From an uncultured Clostridia bacterium (GTDB lineage: Bacteria > Bacillota > Clostridia > Oscillospirales > Acutalibacteraceae), in assembly GCA_947628175.1 (NCBI GenBank), contig CANQZA010000005.1, positions 1 to 60,878 on the forward strand: a DNA stretch of 60,878 bases, written 5' to 3'. Position 1 is the first letter of the stretch. Each line of letters opens with the position of its first letter. Shown piece by piece: positions 35,425 to 44,752 of this stretch. The notes under the pieces were generated by a model, which was not told the origin of the DNA, did not search any database, and saw only the letters and a program-made list of their open reading frames with translations. A program made the translations under genes and the position numbers.

Positions 35425-35538
35425 ATTTCGCCGGCATGGTATCCTTATTTCAGGATACCGTGCCGTTTTTTCTGCAAACCGAATTTTTCCCATAAGCGCT
35501 TTTTCTGTATCAGACAAATCAAAATCCCTATAATACAT
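35392..35538 (-). pseudogene. Possible truncated small gene overlapping the ligase 3' end
   Basis: ATG 35538 follows GAGGAG with 5-nt spacing and opens a 48-codon frame starting MYYRDFDLSDTEKALMGKIR. The first 30 codons look like real coding sequence, but the rest runs through the terminator hairpin and into the ligase gene on the other strand, ending with an improbable tail (LFIFFVGVAC). It may be the 5' stump of a lost gene. I do not recognise the family. Confidence 0.3.
35432..35465 (+). terminator. Terminator of the O-antigen ligase-like gene
   Basis: CGGCATGGTATCCT (35432-35445) pairs with AGGATACCGTGCCG (35452-35465) with one G-U pair, followed by six T residues. Confidence 0.85.
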
Positions 35539-35588
35539 TTTCACTCCTCAAAAAATTCCAATAATAAGTATCTGATTAACAAAAGTGA

Positions 35589-35615
35589 AACGGTTCAAAA
35601 CTATGTTGAACCGTT
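35589..35615. terminator. Terminator downstream of sigE
   Basis: AACGGTTCAA (35589-35598) and TTGAACCGTT (35606-35615) form a perfect 10-bp stem with a 7-nt loop, 39 bp past the sigE stop codon. The U-tract is short on both sides. Confidence 0.6.
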
Positions 35616-35653
35616 TTTGGTAATTTATAAAATTTTATAAAGTCGTCAATGGT

Positions 35654-36352
35654 TTATGCAGACTGGCGCATAAGCTCAATTCTTATTTTTTCCAGAATTC
35701 TTTTTTCAAGACGGCTTATATATGACTGCGATATTCCCATTGAATCGGCAAGCTGCTTTTGTGTATGCTCCCTCTCACCGTTGAGTCCAAAACGCTTAAT
35801 CATAAGATTTTTTTCCTTTTCGGGAAGCATATTCACGGCACGCATCAACAGTTTTTTTTCATCATCATATTCCAGCTCCTCATACACATCATCAGGTTCC
35901 GTGCCGAGAACATCTCTTAATGTGAGTTCATTTCCGTCCCAGTCGACCGAAAGAGGCTCATCAAACGACAGCTCGTTTTTCATATTGTTTACCTTTCGGA
36001 GATACATAAGTATTTCGTTTTCAATACACCTTGAGGCGTATGTTGCAAGCTTAATATTCTTTTTCGGATTAAAGGTTTTAACCGCTTTCATAAGACCTAT
36101 TGAGCCTATAGAAACAAGATCCTCGGTGGATGTGGTTTTTGTCTCAAATTTTTTAGCTATGTACACAACAAGCCTCAGATTATGAACAACAAGCATTTCC
36201 CTATGGGAATCATTACCATCCCTGAGCTCCTGCATAATTTGTTCCTCCTGCTTTTTTGAAAGAGGCGCGGGCAGGGTTTCAGGACCGTTTATATAATAGC
36301 ATTTCTGCTTTTTAAACAACTTTATAAAAAGCGATTTTATTTTTTTTATCAT
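35654..36352 (-). CDS. sigE: RNA polymerase sporulation sigma factor SigE
   Basis: The 232-residue protein is sigma-E, the early mother-cell sigma factor. It has the basic, amphipathic pro-region (KKIKSLFIKLFKKQKCYYINGPETLPAPLS), region 2 (VVHNLRLVVYIAKKFE, DLVSIGSIGLMKAV, ATYASRCIENEILMYLRK) and the region 4 motif QLADSMGISQSYISRLEKR. Its pro-sequence would be cut by SpoIIGA, encoded 13 bp upstream in the same operon. Expression in the mother cell at the engulfment stage is the known pattern. Confidence 0.96.
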   Translation of the reverse strand: MIKKIKSLFIKLFKKQKCYYINGPETLPAPLSKKQEEQIMQELRDGNDSHREMLVVHNLRLVVYIAKKFETKTTSTEDLVSIGSIGLMKAVKTFNPKKNIKLATYASRCIENEILMYLRKVNNMKNELSFDEPLSVDWDGNELTLRDVLGTEPDDVYEELEYDDEKKLLMRAVNMLPEKEKNLMIKRFGLNGEREHTQKQLADSMGISQSYISRLEKRILEKIRIELMRQSA

Positions 36353-36365
36353 ATTATCACCTATT

Positions 36366-37154
36366 CTATATATTGAGTATTTCCGGATTTAAAATTGCGG
36401 AGAATTCCTTTGAATCAACTGTAGACAGAGCGATATAAACCCTGCTTGTTTCATAATTTTTTTTACCTGAGGACAAAATAATTTTATCAGGCTTAAACGC
36501 TTTTAAAACACCTTCACCTCCCACTGTATTATAAGGAATAATCCGCTCCTCATTAAAATCAAATTTGCTGCTGTCCGCAATAATGACAGGATAATCGGAA
36601 AACGGCTCTCTAAGCCTGTTTCCGCTGTCAAGAAAAGCAAACATATGTACCTGACGGTTATCCTTGCATACAGTCAGGGAATAAATTTCCTTTTTTGAAA
36701 CGGTATGATTGTATATTTTTACAACTGCAATTGAAATGACATACGCCAGTACAGCGGAAATCAGAAGAACACCCGCTGATATGTCAAAATAAACGACACT
36801 GTTATTTATTGCAACGCCCTTTGGCTCAAACGCAAACCAAAGCGCCGTTATAATTCCGAGAAAGAGCATGTTTGAAAAAAGAAATATTGCCGATGTCTTT
36901 ATGTATAAGTAAAACCGCTTAAATCCGAAGGCGACGAAGACTATTAAAAATCCCATTGCGATTTTAGCAAAAAAGGACACGAGAAAATGAAGTTCGTCAA
37001 CTAATATCACAAGAGAGTATAACCCGCCGAGCGCCGCGCCCAAAAGCAGCCTTGTCATTTTATTCTCCCTCTTTGCTGTTTTACAGGTGAAAAGAAGGAG
37101 CAGAAAAGTAATAAAAAAGTTGATAACAAAAAGCACATCAACATAAATGATCAA
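36366..37154 (-). CDS. spoIIGA: SpoIIGA, sigma-E factor processing peptidase
   Basis: This 262-residue membrane protease has five hydrophobic helices in the N-terminal half and an aspartic protease-like C-terminal domain. The catalytic motif FLDSGNRLREPF holds Asp176, equivalent by position to D183 of the Bacillus enzyme. TTG 37154 is chosen because AGAGGGGG precedes it and the product then begins MIIYVDVLFVINFF, as in relatives; an ATG at 37217 would put the promoter inside the gene. It cleaves pro-sigma-E when signalled by SpoIIR. The promoter region has unusual features described separately. Confidence 0.92.
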   Translation of the reverse strand: MIIYVDVLFVINFFITFLLLLFTCKTAKRENKMTRLLLGAALGGLYSLVILVDELHFLVSFFAKIAMGFLIVFVAFGFKRFYLYIKTSAIFLFSNMLFLGIITALWFAFEPKGVAINNSVVYFDISAGVLLISAVLAYVISIAVVKIYNHTVSKKEIYSLTVCKDNRQVHMFAFLDSGNRLREPFSDYPVIIADSSKFDFNEERIIPYNTVGGEGVLKAFKPDKIILSSGKKNYETSRVYIALSTVDSKEFSAILNPEILNI

Positions 37155-37161
37155 GAAAATA

Positions 37162-37212
37162 CCCCCTCTCTGATACTCATTATAAGCATCCGAGAGGGGA
37201 TAATTTGTCAAA
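37162..37212 (-). promoter_or_regulatory. spoIIGA-sigE promoter with 21-bp spacer and embedded inverted repeat
   Basis: On the minus strand TTGACA (37211-37206) and TATAAT (37184-37179) are 21 bp apart. The Bacillus spoIIG promoter, activated by Spo0A, has a similarly overlong spacer (22 bp). TTTGTCAAA (37204-37212, plus strand) differs by one base from the 0A-box TTTGTCGAA and overlaps the -35. CCCCTCTC (minus strand 37199-37192, in the spacer) is complementary to GAGAGGGG (37170-37163), which contains the spoIIGA ribosome binding site. The predicted start near 37172 lies between the two arms. Confidence 0.65.
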
Positions 37213-37213
37213 A

Positions 37214-37798
37214 TCAATCTTTTATTTGAATTGTTTCTATCACAACATCATACACCGGTTTATCGGCCATACCGGTCCTTGTCGAGGCAATATCCTCAAG
37301 AACATCTGCGCCGTCAACAAGTTGACCGAAAACGGTATGGTGAAAATCAAGCCACGGAGTTCCTCCTGCTGATTTATAATGATCAATAACCTCCTGAGGA
37401 TAACCTCTGTTCTTTAATCCCTCCATTTGGGAAAGAAGAGAAGCATTAACCTCCTTCGCCTGAACGATAAAAAACTGTGATCCGTTTGTATTAGGACCGC
37501 TGTTTGCCATTGACAATGCACCGTAATAATTTCGCGCGTCAATTGAAAATTCATCCTCAAAGGGACTTCCCCAAATGGACTTGCCTCCGCAGCCTGTTCC
37601 CTCCGGATCGCCGCCCTGAATCATAAAATCCTTTATAACTCTATGAAAAATGAGTCCGTCATAATATCCGTTCTTTGCGTGAGTTGTAAAATTTTCAACC
37701 GCTTTTGGTGCGATATCAGCAAATAAAACAAAGCTCATATCGCCCTTATTTGTTTTTATAACAGCTTTAACGCCGTCCCTGATTTCCAATTGATTCAT
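37214..37798 (-). CDS. ppiB: Cyclophilin-type peptidyl-prolyl isomerase
   Basis: The 194-residue cytoplasmic protein has the cyclophilin core: [22 protein letters not shown] (catalytic Arg), [15 protein letters not shown], and [14 protein letters not shown]. There is no signal peptide. Its ATG overlaps the GH2 stop by 4 bp. The stop codon lies 3 bp from the -35 of the spoIIGA promoter and no terminator intervenes, so some transcription from this operon should run on into spoIIGA-sigE. Confidence 0.93.
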   Translation of the reverse strand: MNQLEIRDGVKAVIKTNKGDMSFVLFADIAPKAVENFTTHAKNGYYDGLIFHRVIKDFMIQGGDPEGTGCGGKSIWGSPFEDEFSIDARNYYGALSMANSGPNTNGSQFFIVQAKEVNASLLSQMEGLKNRGYPQEVIDHYKSAGGTPWLDFHHTVFGQLVDGADVLEDIASTRTGMADKPVYDVVIETIQIKD

Positions 37799-39495
37799 TC
37801 TATTTTTACCTTCTGATTAATCTTTTTAAGTTTATTTATGTCTACTTTTTCAATCGCTCTGTCATATGTCATAAGTCCGTTGAGTTCATCCTCAACATCA
37901 GTGAGCTGCGTATAAACAGCGGCCGAAAGACCGTCCTTAATCTGCGGAATTATAGTGTTCTCATAAAGCCGCTCATATGCACCGGTGAGAGTATGCGCAT
38001 TTTTATATATCTTATAACCGAACATTTTGTTATTGAAGGTATGACCCTTTATACGAAGACCGAGACCTCCGAATTCGGAAAGAACATATGGCCTTTCCCC
38101 CATTTTGACTTTAATAGGCGTGAAATATATATGCTTTGAAATAACATCGGATGTTCCCATATCGTGCCAGCCGGAGGCCGTATCAACAATTCTGTGCTTA
38201 TCAAGCTTTTTTACCATTTTGTAGGCATTTTCACTGTCAAACTGTCCCCAACCCTCATTAAACAGCGTCCACACGGCAATGCACGGGCAGTTGTAGAGAT
38301 GATTTATCATTTCTTTCATTTCCGTGAAATAAAGCGTTCGCGCCTCTTCATCGGTGCGGTGGAAATAGTTATAATTTTTATCGTCGAGCTTTATGCCGAG
38401 GAAAGGAAGAACGGAAACCTCCATACCATATTTTCCGCCGCCGTTTACCATATCCTGCCATACGATTATGCCGTTGACATCGCAGTAATGATACCATATC
38501 AAGGGTTCCACTTTAATATGCTTTCTCAGCATATTAAATCCTGCTCTCTTAGCGAATTGTATATCATGCAGCATGGCCTCATATGACGGTGGTGTCAAAT
38601 ATCCGTCCGGGTAATAACCTTGATCAAGAAGTCCGTTATGAAAATAAGGCTTATTATTGAGAAAGAGTCTGGGTATTCCGTTTGAATCAACACCGACAGA
38701 AAACTTTCTCATACCGAAATAGGACTTGATCGTCTCCCCTTCAGCTTTAAATTCAACATTGTACAGGAAAGGATCCTCGGGACTCCACGCTCTGAAATTC
38801 GGAAGCTCAACCACATGCTCAGTCGTATCGGCGATAAGCTTATCCCCCTCGTAAATGAGAACCTCAACATCTTTTGTTCCTTCGTATCTGAATCCCACAC
38901 GAGAACCGTCATAATCAGGGGTTATTTTCACGCTTTTCAGATATTTATAAGGGGTTGACTCAAGCCATACAGATTGCCATATACCGCTTTGCGGAGAATA
39001 CCATACGCCTCCGCGCTGAATTTTCTGCTTTCCTCTTGTATATTCTTTTGTATCCGTAAAATCTCTGACAGCTACCACAAGCTCATTTTCACCATCCGTA
39101 AGATTCGCGGTAAGCTCAAACCGAAACGGCGTAAATCCTCCGCAGTGCGTACCGAGTTTTTTTCCGTTGAGATAAACTGTTGCAATCTGGTCTACAGCGC
39201 CGAAATTTACAAACACTCTGCCCTTATTAAAACCATCTTCAAGGGTAAACTTTCTTTTATAAAACAGTCGGTCATCAGGTCCTACGGTTCTGCAAAGACC
39301 TGAAAGCTCTGTTTCAGGAGAAAAAGGGACGCAAATATAATTTGTGTATGTAAACGGCAGGGAGTCATTCTTTTTTATACAACACTTCCACATACCGTTC
39401 AAGCTCATATAGCTGTCCCGCACAAACTGAGGCCGCGGGTACTCAGGCAACGGGTTTTCCCTGTCAATGTCTTTGCTCCATTTTGTCATTAACAT
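37795..39495 (-). CDS. GH2 glycoside hydrolase, intracellular
   Basis: The 566-residue protein has the GH2 order: jelly-roll sugar-binding domain (about 20-185), Ig-like domain (about 185-270) and TIM barrel (about 275-560). E414 in [11 protein letters not shown] is the acid/base and E474 in YVLSEFGG the nucleophile. At 566 residues it is close to short beta-galactosidase- or beta-glucuronidase-like forms. No signal peptide is present. It starts 4 bp after the ABC exporter gene and overlaps ppiB, so it belongs to the peptidase-exporter operon. Substrate cannot be read from sequence. Confidence 0.9.
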   Translation of the reverse strand: MLMTKWSKDIDRENPLPEYPRPQFVRDSYMSLNGMWKCCIKKNDSLPFTYTNYICVPFSPETELSGLCRTVGPDDRLFYKRKFTLEDGFNKGRVFVNFGAVDQIATVYLNGKKLGTHCGGFTPFRFELTANLTDGENELVVAVRDFTDTKEYTRGKQKIQRGGVWYSPQSGIWQSVWLESTPYKYLKSVKITPDYDGSRVGFRYEGTKDVEVLIYEGDKLIADTTEHVVELPNFRAWSPEDPFLYNVEFKAEGETIKSYFGMRKFSVGVDSNGIPRLFLNNKPYFHNGLLDQGYYPDGYLTPPSYEAMLHDIQFAKRAGFNMLRKHIKVEPLIWYHYCDVNGIIVWQDMVNGGGKYGMEVSVLPFLGIKLDDKNYNYFHRTDEEARTLYFTEMKEMINHLYNCPCIAVWTLFNEGWGQFDSENAYKMVKKLDKHRIVDTASGWHDMGTSDVISKHIYFTPIKVKMGERPYVLSEFGGLGLRIKGHTFNNKMFGYKIYKNAHTLTGAYERLYENTIIPQIKDGLSAAVYTQLTDVEDELNGLMTYDRAIEKVDINKLKKINQKVKIE

Positions 39496-39499
39496 AATT

Positions 39500-41194
39500 T
39501 TATCCCTCGCTAATAATTTTACCGTTTTTGATTTTGATTACCTTATCACATATTTCAAGCGCCGCCTTTTTATGCGATACAATAATGCAAGTTACATTGT
39601 TAAGCTCTCTGAGATTCGTGAGAAACTGCTTTTCAGTTGCCTCGTCAAGCGCGGAAGTAGCCTCATCCAGCAACAACACCGGAGATTTTGAAAGAAGACT
39701 TCTTGCAATGGCAAGACGCTGCATCTGCCCCTCGGAAAGCCCCATTCCCTTTTCTCCGATAACTGTTTCAATGCCGTCCGGAAATTCATCAATAAACTGC
39801 TTCGCGCAGCTTATACGCACAGCCTCATCTATTTCCTCCTCCGTGACATTATCGTTAATAAATGTTAAATTGTCGCGTATCGTTCCCGAAACAAGCATAT
39901 TACCCTGCGGTACATAAGAAAACAGTCGTCTTGTATTTTTATCAACACAAAGACTTGCGTCCTCAAGTTCAAGCGAAATGTGGCCGTCCTGTACCTTGAA
40001 AACACCCAGCAGAAGCTTCAGCAGTGTGCTTTTGCCTATACCCGATATACCCATAATGGCAACAAAGTCACCCTTATTTATATTAAAAGATGTAGCGTCA
40101 AGAATGATATCTCTGTCATATCTGAAGCTGATATTGTCAAATTTTATGGACTTGAGTTTGTCATATGTTTCTTCAACATCAATATCAGTACTGTTTATCT
40201 CACACTCATCCTCAAGCGCATCAAATTCCATAAGCCTTTCAGCCGACGCAATCGTCGAGAAATACTGAGGCATAATATTGGAAAGGGATGCAAAAGGAGA
40301 CTGAACCTGATTGACAAGCTGAATAACGGCAGTTACGGTGCCATAGGTCATGGCGTTATTCAAAAGACGCCATGCACCGAATGCAACAGCAAAGACTGTG
40401 CCTATGCTGAAAACACCGCTGAGCCCCGCGTTTGCAATGATACCGAAATTACGGCGGCGCATTTTAGCAACAAAATTATCCTCCTGAAGTTTATCAGTGC
40501 TTTTTTTTATTTTATCTTCAACGACAAATGCCTTTACAACAAGCAGATTTGTGACAACTTCCTGAACAAAGGATCGTGTTTTTCCCTCTGTCTCCTGAAC
40601 TTTTTTGTGCAGGCGTTTGAGCGTTTTTCTGAAGGTCTGCGTTATCAAAAAGATAAAACAGCCACCAATCAGAAAAACGATTGCAAAAATCTTATCAATA
40701 ACAACAAGATAAATCAGGGCGCTCAAAAGCTTTGTAGAATAAAATATGGTGTTTGGTACTATTCTCGTAAAACCTTCTGTAACAACATTGACATCATTGA
40801 ACATTCTGTTTTGAATTTCGCCTGTATGATACGAGGTAATGCTTGAATAATTTTTTTTCATTACCGCATCAAGCAAGTGGTTTTTTAATACGATTTCAAG
40901 TCTGCATTTACATCTTTCGGCAAGGGAATTGCTTGAAATATTAAAAAACAACTGAATTAAAACAATCAGCAAAAGCGCAACAGAATACTTGACTATATGA
41001 TGAATATCATGATAAACAGTCGCACCGTCAATAATATTTTTTGAAAAGCCTGCAAAAAGAACGGACATAGTGGCATTAACGGCATTGAGCGCAATCAACA
41101 GAATAACCTTGCTCAACTGAGATTTGCACACATTAAAAATCCATTTAATTACGACTATATCACTTTTATTTACTTTTCGTAAACTTGTTTTCAA
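39500..41194 (-). CDS. ABC exporter, fused permease and ATPase
   Basis: The 564-residue protein has six membrane helices (about 20-310) and one nucleotide-binding domain: Walker A GISGIGKSTLLKLL, Q-loop YVPQGNMLVSGTIRDNL, signature LSEGQMQRLAIAR and Walker B VLLLDEATSALD. The catalytic glutamate is present, so it probably works as a homodimer. TTG 41194 is the likely start, with AGAGGAG upstream. There is no peptidase C39 domain; instead a separate S24/S26 peptidase gene ends 3 bp before it. Peptide or lipid export is suggested by this pairing but not shown. Confidence 0.88.
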   Translation of the reverse strand: MKTSLRKVNKSDIVVIKWIFNVCKSQLSKVILLIALNAVNATMSVLFAGFSKNIIDGATVYHDIHHIVKYSVALLLIVLIQLFFNISSNSLAERCKCRLEIVLKNHLLDAVMKKNYSSITSYHTGEIQNRMFNDVNVVTEGFTRIVPNTIFYSTKLLSALIYLVVIDKIFAIVFLIGGCFIFLITQTFRKTLKRLHKKVQETEGKTRSFVQEVVTNLLVVKAFVVEDKIKKSTDKLQEDNFVAKMRRRNFGIIANAGLSGVFSIGTVFAVAFGAWRLLNNAMTYGTVTAVIQLVNQVQSPFASLSNIMPQYFSTIASAERLMEFDALEDECEINSTDIDVEETYDKLKSIKFDNISFRYDRDIILDATSFNINKGDFVAIMGISGIGKSTLLKLLLGVFKVQDGHISLELEDASLCVDKNTRRLFSYVPQGNMLVSGTIRDNLTFINDNVTEEEIDEAVRISCAKQFIDEFPDGIETVIGEKGMGLSEGQMQRLAIARSLLSKSPVLLLDEATSALDEATEKQFLTNLRELNNVTCIIVSHKKAALEICDKVIKIKNGKIISEG

Positions 41195-41197
41195 ATC

Positions 41198-41656
41198 TCA
41201 GTTATCTCCTCTTTTAAACAAATGGCGTTTTATCCAGCCAAAGCATCTTGGAACAAACAAAATGGCGGGTCTTACGGGCAGAAGCGCAACCCACACTCTC
41301 GAATAAAGCTTATACAACTTTGAGTTGCAGCAGTCAACATAATGCTTCCCGTTTTTATAAAAACCGACGAGTACACCGCATATCATATCATCGGTGACAT
41401 ATTCCTTTTTTAGAAGGTTATCCCCCACTACAACATAATGGTCATCGCAAACCCTGACGATTCTGTGCATGATATATTTTCCCTGGGGTGTAACATATAC
41501 AGGAACATCGTACTTTTTTAATCTTCCCTTATTTTTTACAATAATAATATTATCCTTCTGATGATGAATAAGCGGTTTCATCGATGTTCCCATTGTAAGG
41601 CCGGTATATTTTCCATACGCGTCAAGTATTTCTTTTAAAGATGTAAAATCACTCAT
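41198..41656 (-). CDS. S24/S26-family peptidase without membrane anchor
   Basis: This 152-residue protein carries the signal-peptidase-like box MGTSMKPLI with Ser25, then VTPQGKYIMHRIVRV and YVVVGDN, the beta-fold core of the S24/S26 family. Unlike SipS-type signal peptidases it has no N-terminal membrane helix, although a hydrophobic stretch ends the protein (VWVALLPVRPAILFVP). ATG 41656 follows CGGAGAAAT; longer starts lack a ribosome binding site. It leads an operon with an ABC exporter. Similar peptidase/exporter pairs occur in Firmicute peptide-maturation loci, but no precursor or modifying enzyme is visible here. Confidence 0.8.
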   Translation of the reverse strand: MSDFTSLKEILDAYGKYTGLTMGTSMKPLIHHQKDNIIIVKNKGRLKKYDVPVYVTPQGKYIMHRIVRVCDDHYVVVGDNLLKKEYVTDDMICGVLVGFYKNGKHYVDCCNSKLYKLYSRVWVALLPVRPAILFVPRCFGWIKRHLFKRGDN

Positions 41657-41687
41657 AAATTTCTCCGATGACTTAATCCTGATAGTT

Positions 41688-41716
41688 ATTATAACAGATT
41701 TGATATATAGTTGCAA
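41688..41716 (-). promoter_or_regulatory. Promoter of the S24/S26-ABC-GH2-ppiB operon
   Basis: On the minus strand TTGCAA (41716-41711) and TATAAT (41693-41688) are 17 bp apart, with the peptidase start 32 bp downstream. Confidence 0.7.
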
Positions 41717-41758
41717 CAAGTGAATAACATACCGAATATGTTTTCATTCTGCGCGATA

Positions 41759-43234
41759 CTACACTTTTTTCCAGGTATTCGGAGAGAGCAAGAGCAGTAT
41801 CGGATAAAGCTCAAGCCTGCCTGCCAGCATATCAAAAATCAGAACAAATTTTGAAAACACGCTGAAATCAGCATAATTCCCGGCAGGACCTACAAGTTCA
41901 AGACCCGGACCGACATTATTAAAGCAGGATATCACCGCAGTAGATGTGGTGACAATATCAAAGCCATTCAGCGACACAAACATTATTGAAGCCACAAGCG
42001 TAATTAAATAGGCAGTCAGATAAGAATTGACGCCCTTCATAATATGCCCGTCAACAACTCTCTTGTTCATTCTGACATTTACAACCTGATGCGGATGTAT
42101 CATCTGTTTGAAATCTCTGTTGACCTGTTTGGCATAAAGAGCAATTCTTGAAACTTTCATGCCTCCGCCTGTTGAGCCCGCAGAGGAGCCGACAAACATA
42201 AGCATTAATATAAGTATTTTTGAAAAAGTCGGCCATAAATTAAAATCCGCTGTGGAAAAGCCTGTTGTGCTCATTACGGTGTTTACAGCAAAAAACGAAT
42301 CTCTCACCGCATCTGCCGTATTCTTGTAAAATTTCAGAATATCAAGCGTAATTAAAAGAACCGCTGACAAATTTATAATCAAATATGCCCTGAATTCCTC
42401 GTCCATATAAACCGAATGGAAACGCTTTGTCAAGAGGAAAAAATACAAATTAAAGTTAATGCCGAAAAGGAACATAAATATAATCAAAACCCATTCAACA
42501 AACGCACTGTGATAGCCTAAAACGGAATTATCCAGTACGCTGAAACCGCCTGTTCCTGCGGTGGAGAAAGCAGTTACCACACTGTCATAAAAATGTATAT
42601 TGACTCCCGTGATTCTTCCTCCGATAAAAAGCACTAAAATTTCGACTATTGTTATTACAAAATAGATTATGTACAAAATTCGTGCACTTTCGGAAATTTT
42701 GGCGGAAATTTTGCCGGCCTTTGGCCCGGGCATTTCCGCTTTCATAATAAACATTGAATTTCCGCGTGACTTCGGAATTATGGCTATCATAAAGACAAGT
42801 ATTCCCATACCGCCTATCCAGTGGGTAAAGCTTCTCCAAAAAAGAATTGACTTGGGCAGAGAATGAATTTTTGTCAAAATGGAGGCGCCTGTTGTGGAAA
42901 ATCCTGACGCCGATTCAAAAAAAGCATCTATAAAATCAGGTATCGCGCCGCTGATTACAAATGGCAGCGCCCCGAAAAAGGAAACCAATATCCAACCGAT
43001 TCCGCAAATGACAAATCCTTCTTTTGAATAGATTTTTATTTCCTTCTGTCTTTTTCCTCTTATGAGAAAACCGAATATAAGAAGAATGGACATAGGTATA
43101 ATGTAACATTTATATGAGACTTCACTGAAACCGTGAAGGGTATAATAGACTGCGACCATCAGCGGAAGCGCCATAATCAAACCGAGAACGATGAATATTT
43201 GACCTATAACATAAAAAACTGACCTGTAATTCAT
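41759..43234 (-). CDS. trkH: TrkH-family potassium channel subunit
   Basis: The 491-residue membrane protein has the four-repeat TrkH/KtrB layout. Selectivity-filter loops are visible as SGFSTTGASIL, STAGTGGFSV, VMSTTGFSTADF and CFNNVGPGLELVGP. GSSAGSTGGGMKVSR is the conserved gate region. The gene starts 8 bp after trkA and both form the K+ uptake pair: TrkH in the membrane and TrkA as the cytosolic nucleotide-binding ring. ATG 43234. Confidence 0.94.
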   Translation of the reverse strand: MNYRSVFYVIGQIFIVLGLIMALPLMVAVYYTLHGFSEVSYKCYIIPMSILLIFGFLIRGKRQKEIKIYSKEGFVICGIGWILVSFFGALPFVISGAIPDFIDAFFESASGFSTTGASILTKIHSLPKSILFWRSFTHWIGGMGILVFMIAIIPKSRGNSMFIMKAEMPGPKAGKISAKISESARILYIIYFVITIVEILVLFIGGRITGVNIHFYDSVVTAFSTAGTGGFSVLDNSVLGYHSAFVEWVLIIFMFLFGINFNLYFFLLTKRFHSVYMDEEFRAYLIINLSAVLLITLDILKFYKNTADAVRDSFFAVNTVMSTTGFSTADFNLWPTFSKILILMLMFVGSSAGSTGGGMKVSRIALYAKQVNRDFKQMIHPHQVVNVRMNKRVVDGHIMKGVNSYLTAYLITLVASIMFVSLNGFDIVTTSTAVISCFNNVGPGLELVGPAGNYADFSVFSKFVLIFDMLAGRLELYPILLLLSPNTWKKV

Positions 43235-43242
43235 AAAACCAC

Positions 43243-44604
43243 CTAAACAAGAATGTCATTGAGATTATATATCTTGTGCTCCTTAGAGACAACAATTATA
43301 GTATCTCCCCGCTCAACGGCATCATCGCCGCCCGGAAAAATAATTCTGTTTTTACGGTTGATTGCGGCAATCAGTATATTTTTTTTCAGCTTTATTGAAG
43401 CCAAAGGCTTTCCGAGGAAAGAAACATAATCGTCTGCAACAAATTCTATAGCCTCTATTTTACCGTCAACAAGATTGTACAAAGTTTTCATATATGAGGA
43501 ATTTACACTCATTTTTGCGCGGACATACTGCGTAATTGTATCACCGGTAATTTCCGATACATTTATAAGCGTGTCCCGGCCGATTTTGTCAAGCATTTTG
43601 GCAAGATTATGATTATTGATTTTTGTAACATTCTTCGGAACTCCGATATTTTTCGCATACATGGAAAGAAGAAAATTAGTCTCGTCCGAGTCCGTGAGAC
43701 TGACAACGGCATCCATTCTTTCTATTCCGATTTCAGAAAGCAGATCGTGATCGTTTGCGTCACCGCATATAACCGAAGCCTCAGGACAATGCTCGCATAT
43801 TCTTTTGCATTTATCTCTGTTTTTTTCAACAATTATGACATTTTTTCCGATTGAAGACAAAAGATTTGAAAGGTAAATCGCAATTCGCGATCCTCCGATG
43901 AGGAGAAGATTTTTTATGCTTGAGCTCTTTTTACCGGACAAATCCTTAACAATTCTGCTAAGATATCGATGCGAACCCGTTATATGTATGATATCATTTT
44001 CTTTTATGACAAAGTCGCCGTTTGGGATATATACCTCATCATCATCACGGCATACTGCACATATAAGCATTTTATCGCGGTATTTTGATGATATATCCTT
44101 TATTTTGCTATTGTTCACGGGACTTTCGCCGTCAATCTTTATCTCGGCCATATCTATTCTGCCGTTTGAAAATGTCTCAATGTTGATTGCTGACGGAAAT
44201 TGAAGAATTCTGAAAATTTCAAGTGCGCCTGCAAAATCAGGATTAATCATCATAGATATGCCGAACTCATCACGCATAAAATTCATCTGTCTGAGATATT
44301 CCGGATCGCGTACTCTGGCAATTGTATTTTTTACGCCCATTTTTCTTGACATCAGACAGGACAAAATATTTTTTTCATCATACGGTGTTGTGGCAATCAA
44401 CAAATCAGAGGATTTTATGTCAGCATCCTCAAGCACATCATAATGCGTACCGCTGCCGAAAACACCCTGAACATCGTATTTTTCAACCATCTGCTCAACC
44501 TTGTCTTCTCTTATATCAATGACTGTGATGTCATGATTTTCCTCTGACAATAATTTTGCGAGCCTTCCTCCGAGCTTTCCCGCACCGACGATAGTGATAT
44601 TCAT
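43243..44604 (-). CDS. trkA: TrkA, potassium uptake regulatory subunit
   Basis: The 453-residue protein has two RCK modules: N-terminal Rossmann domain MNITIVGAGKLGGRLAKLL followed by TrkA-C, then a second Rossmann LLLIGGSRIAIYLSNLL and TrkA-C. The duplicated form is that of TrkA rather than the single-module KtrA. ATG 44604 gives the family N-terminus; the TTG at 44616 would add four residues without support. It should gate TrkH in response to nucleotides, and perhaps c-di-AMP as in other Firmicutes. Confidence 0.94.
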   Translation of the reverse strand: MNITIVGAGKLGGRLAKLLSEENHDITVIDIREDKVEQMVEKYDVQGVFGSGTHYDVLEDADIKSSDLLIATTPYDEKNILSCLMSRKMGVKNTIARVRDPEYLRQMNFMRDEFGISMMINPDFAGALEIFRILQFPSAINIETFSNGRIDMAEIKIDGESPVNNSKIKDISSKYRDKMLICAVCRDDDEVYIPNGDFVIKENDIIHITGSHRYLSRIVKDLSGKKSSSIKNLLLIGGSRIAIYLSNLLSSIGKNVIIVEKNRDKCKRICEHCPEASVICGDANDHDLLSEIGIERMDAVVSLTDSDETNFLLSMYAKNIGVPKNVTKINNHNLAKMLDKIGRDTLINVSEITGDTITQYVRAKMSVNSSYMKTLYNLVDGKIEAIEFVADDYVSFLGKPLASIKLKKNILIAAINRKNRIIFPGGDDAVERGDTIIVVSKEHKIYNLNDILV

Positions 44605-44752
44605 AATGATTCCCAAAGCCTTTCCCGCTGCTTATAAATTTAAAATCACAAAGCCCTGCGCAGTCGTACAAGGGTGATTGACAGCCGTTCAAATGAAACA
44701 GCATCTGACGAAATAGTATTCAATGGCATTTTAACAGGATTATATAATACAA

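Noticed and set aside
39980..40846. Long 288-codon plus-strand frame opposite the ABC exporter
   Set aside because: It lies wholly inside a clear exporter gene on the other strand, has no ribosome binding site and no recognisable protein features.
44605..44752. c-di-AMP riboswitch ahead of trkA
   Set aside because: The gap is short and lacks the conserved helices of that RNA; no terminator follows.
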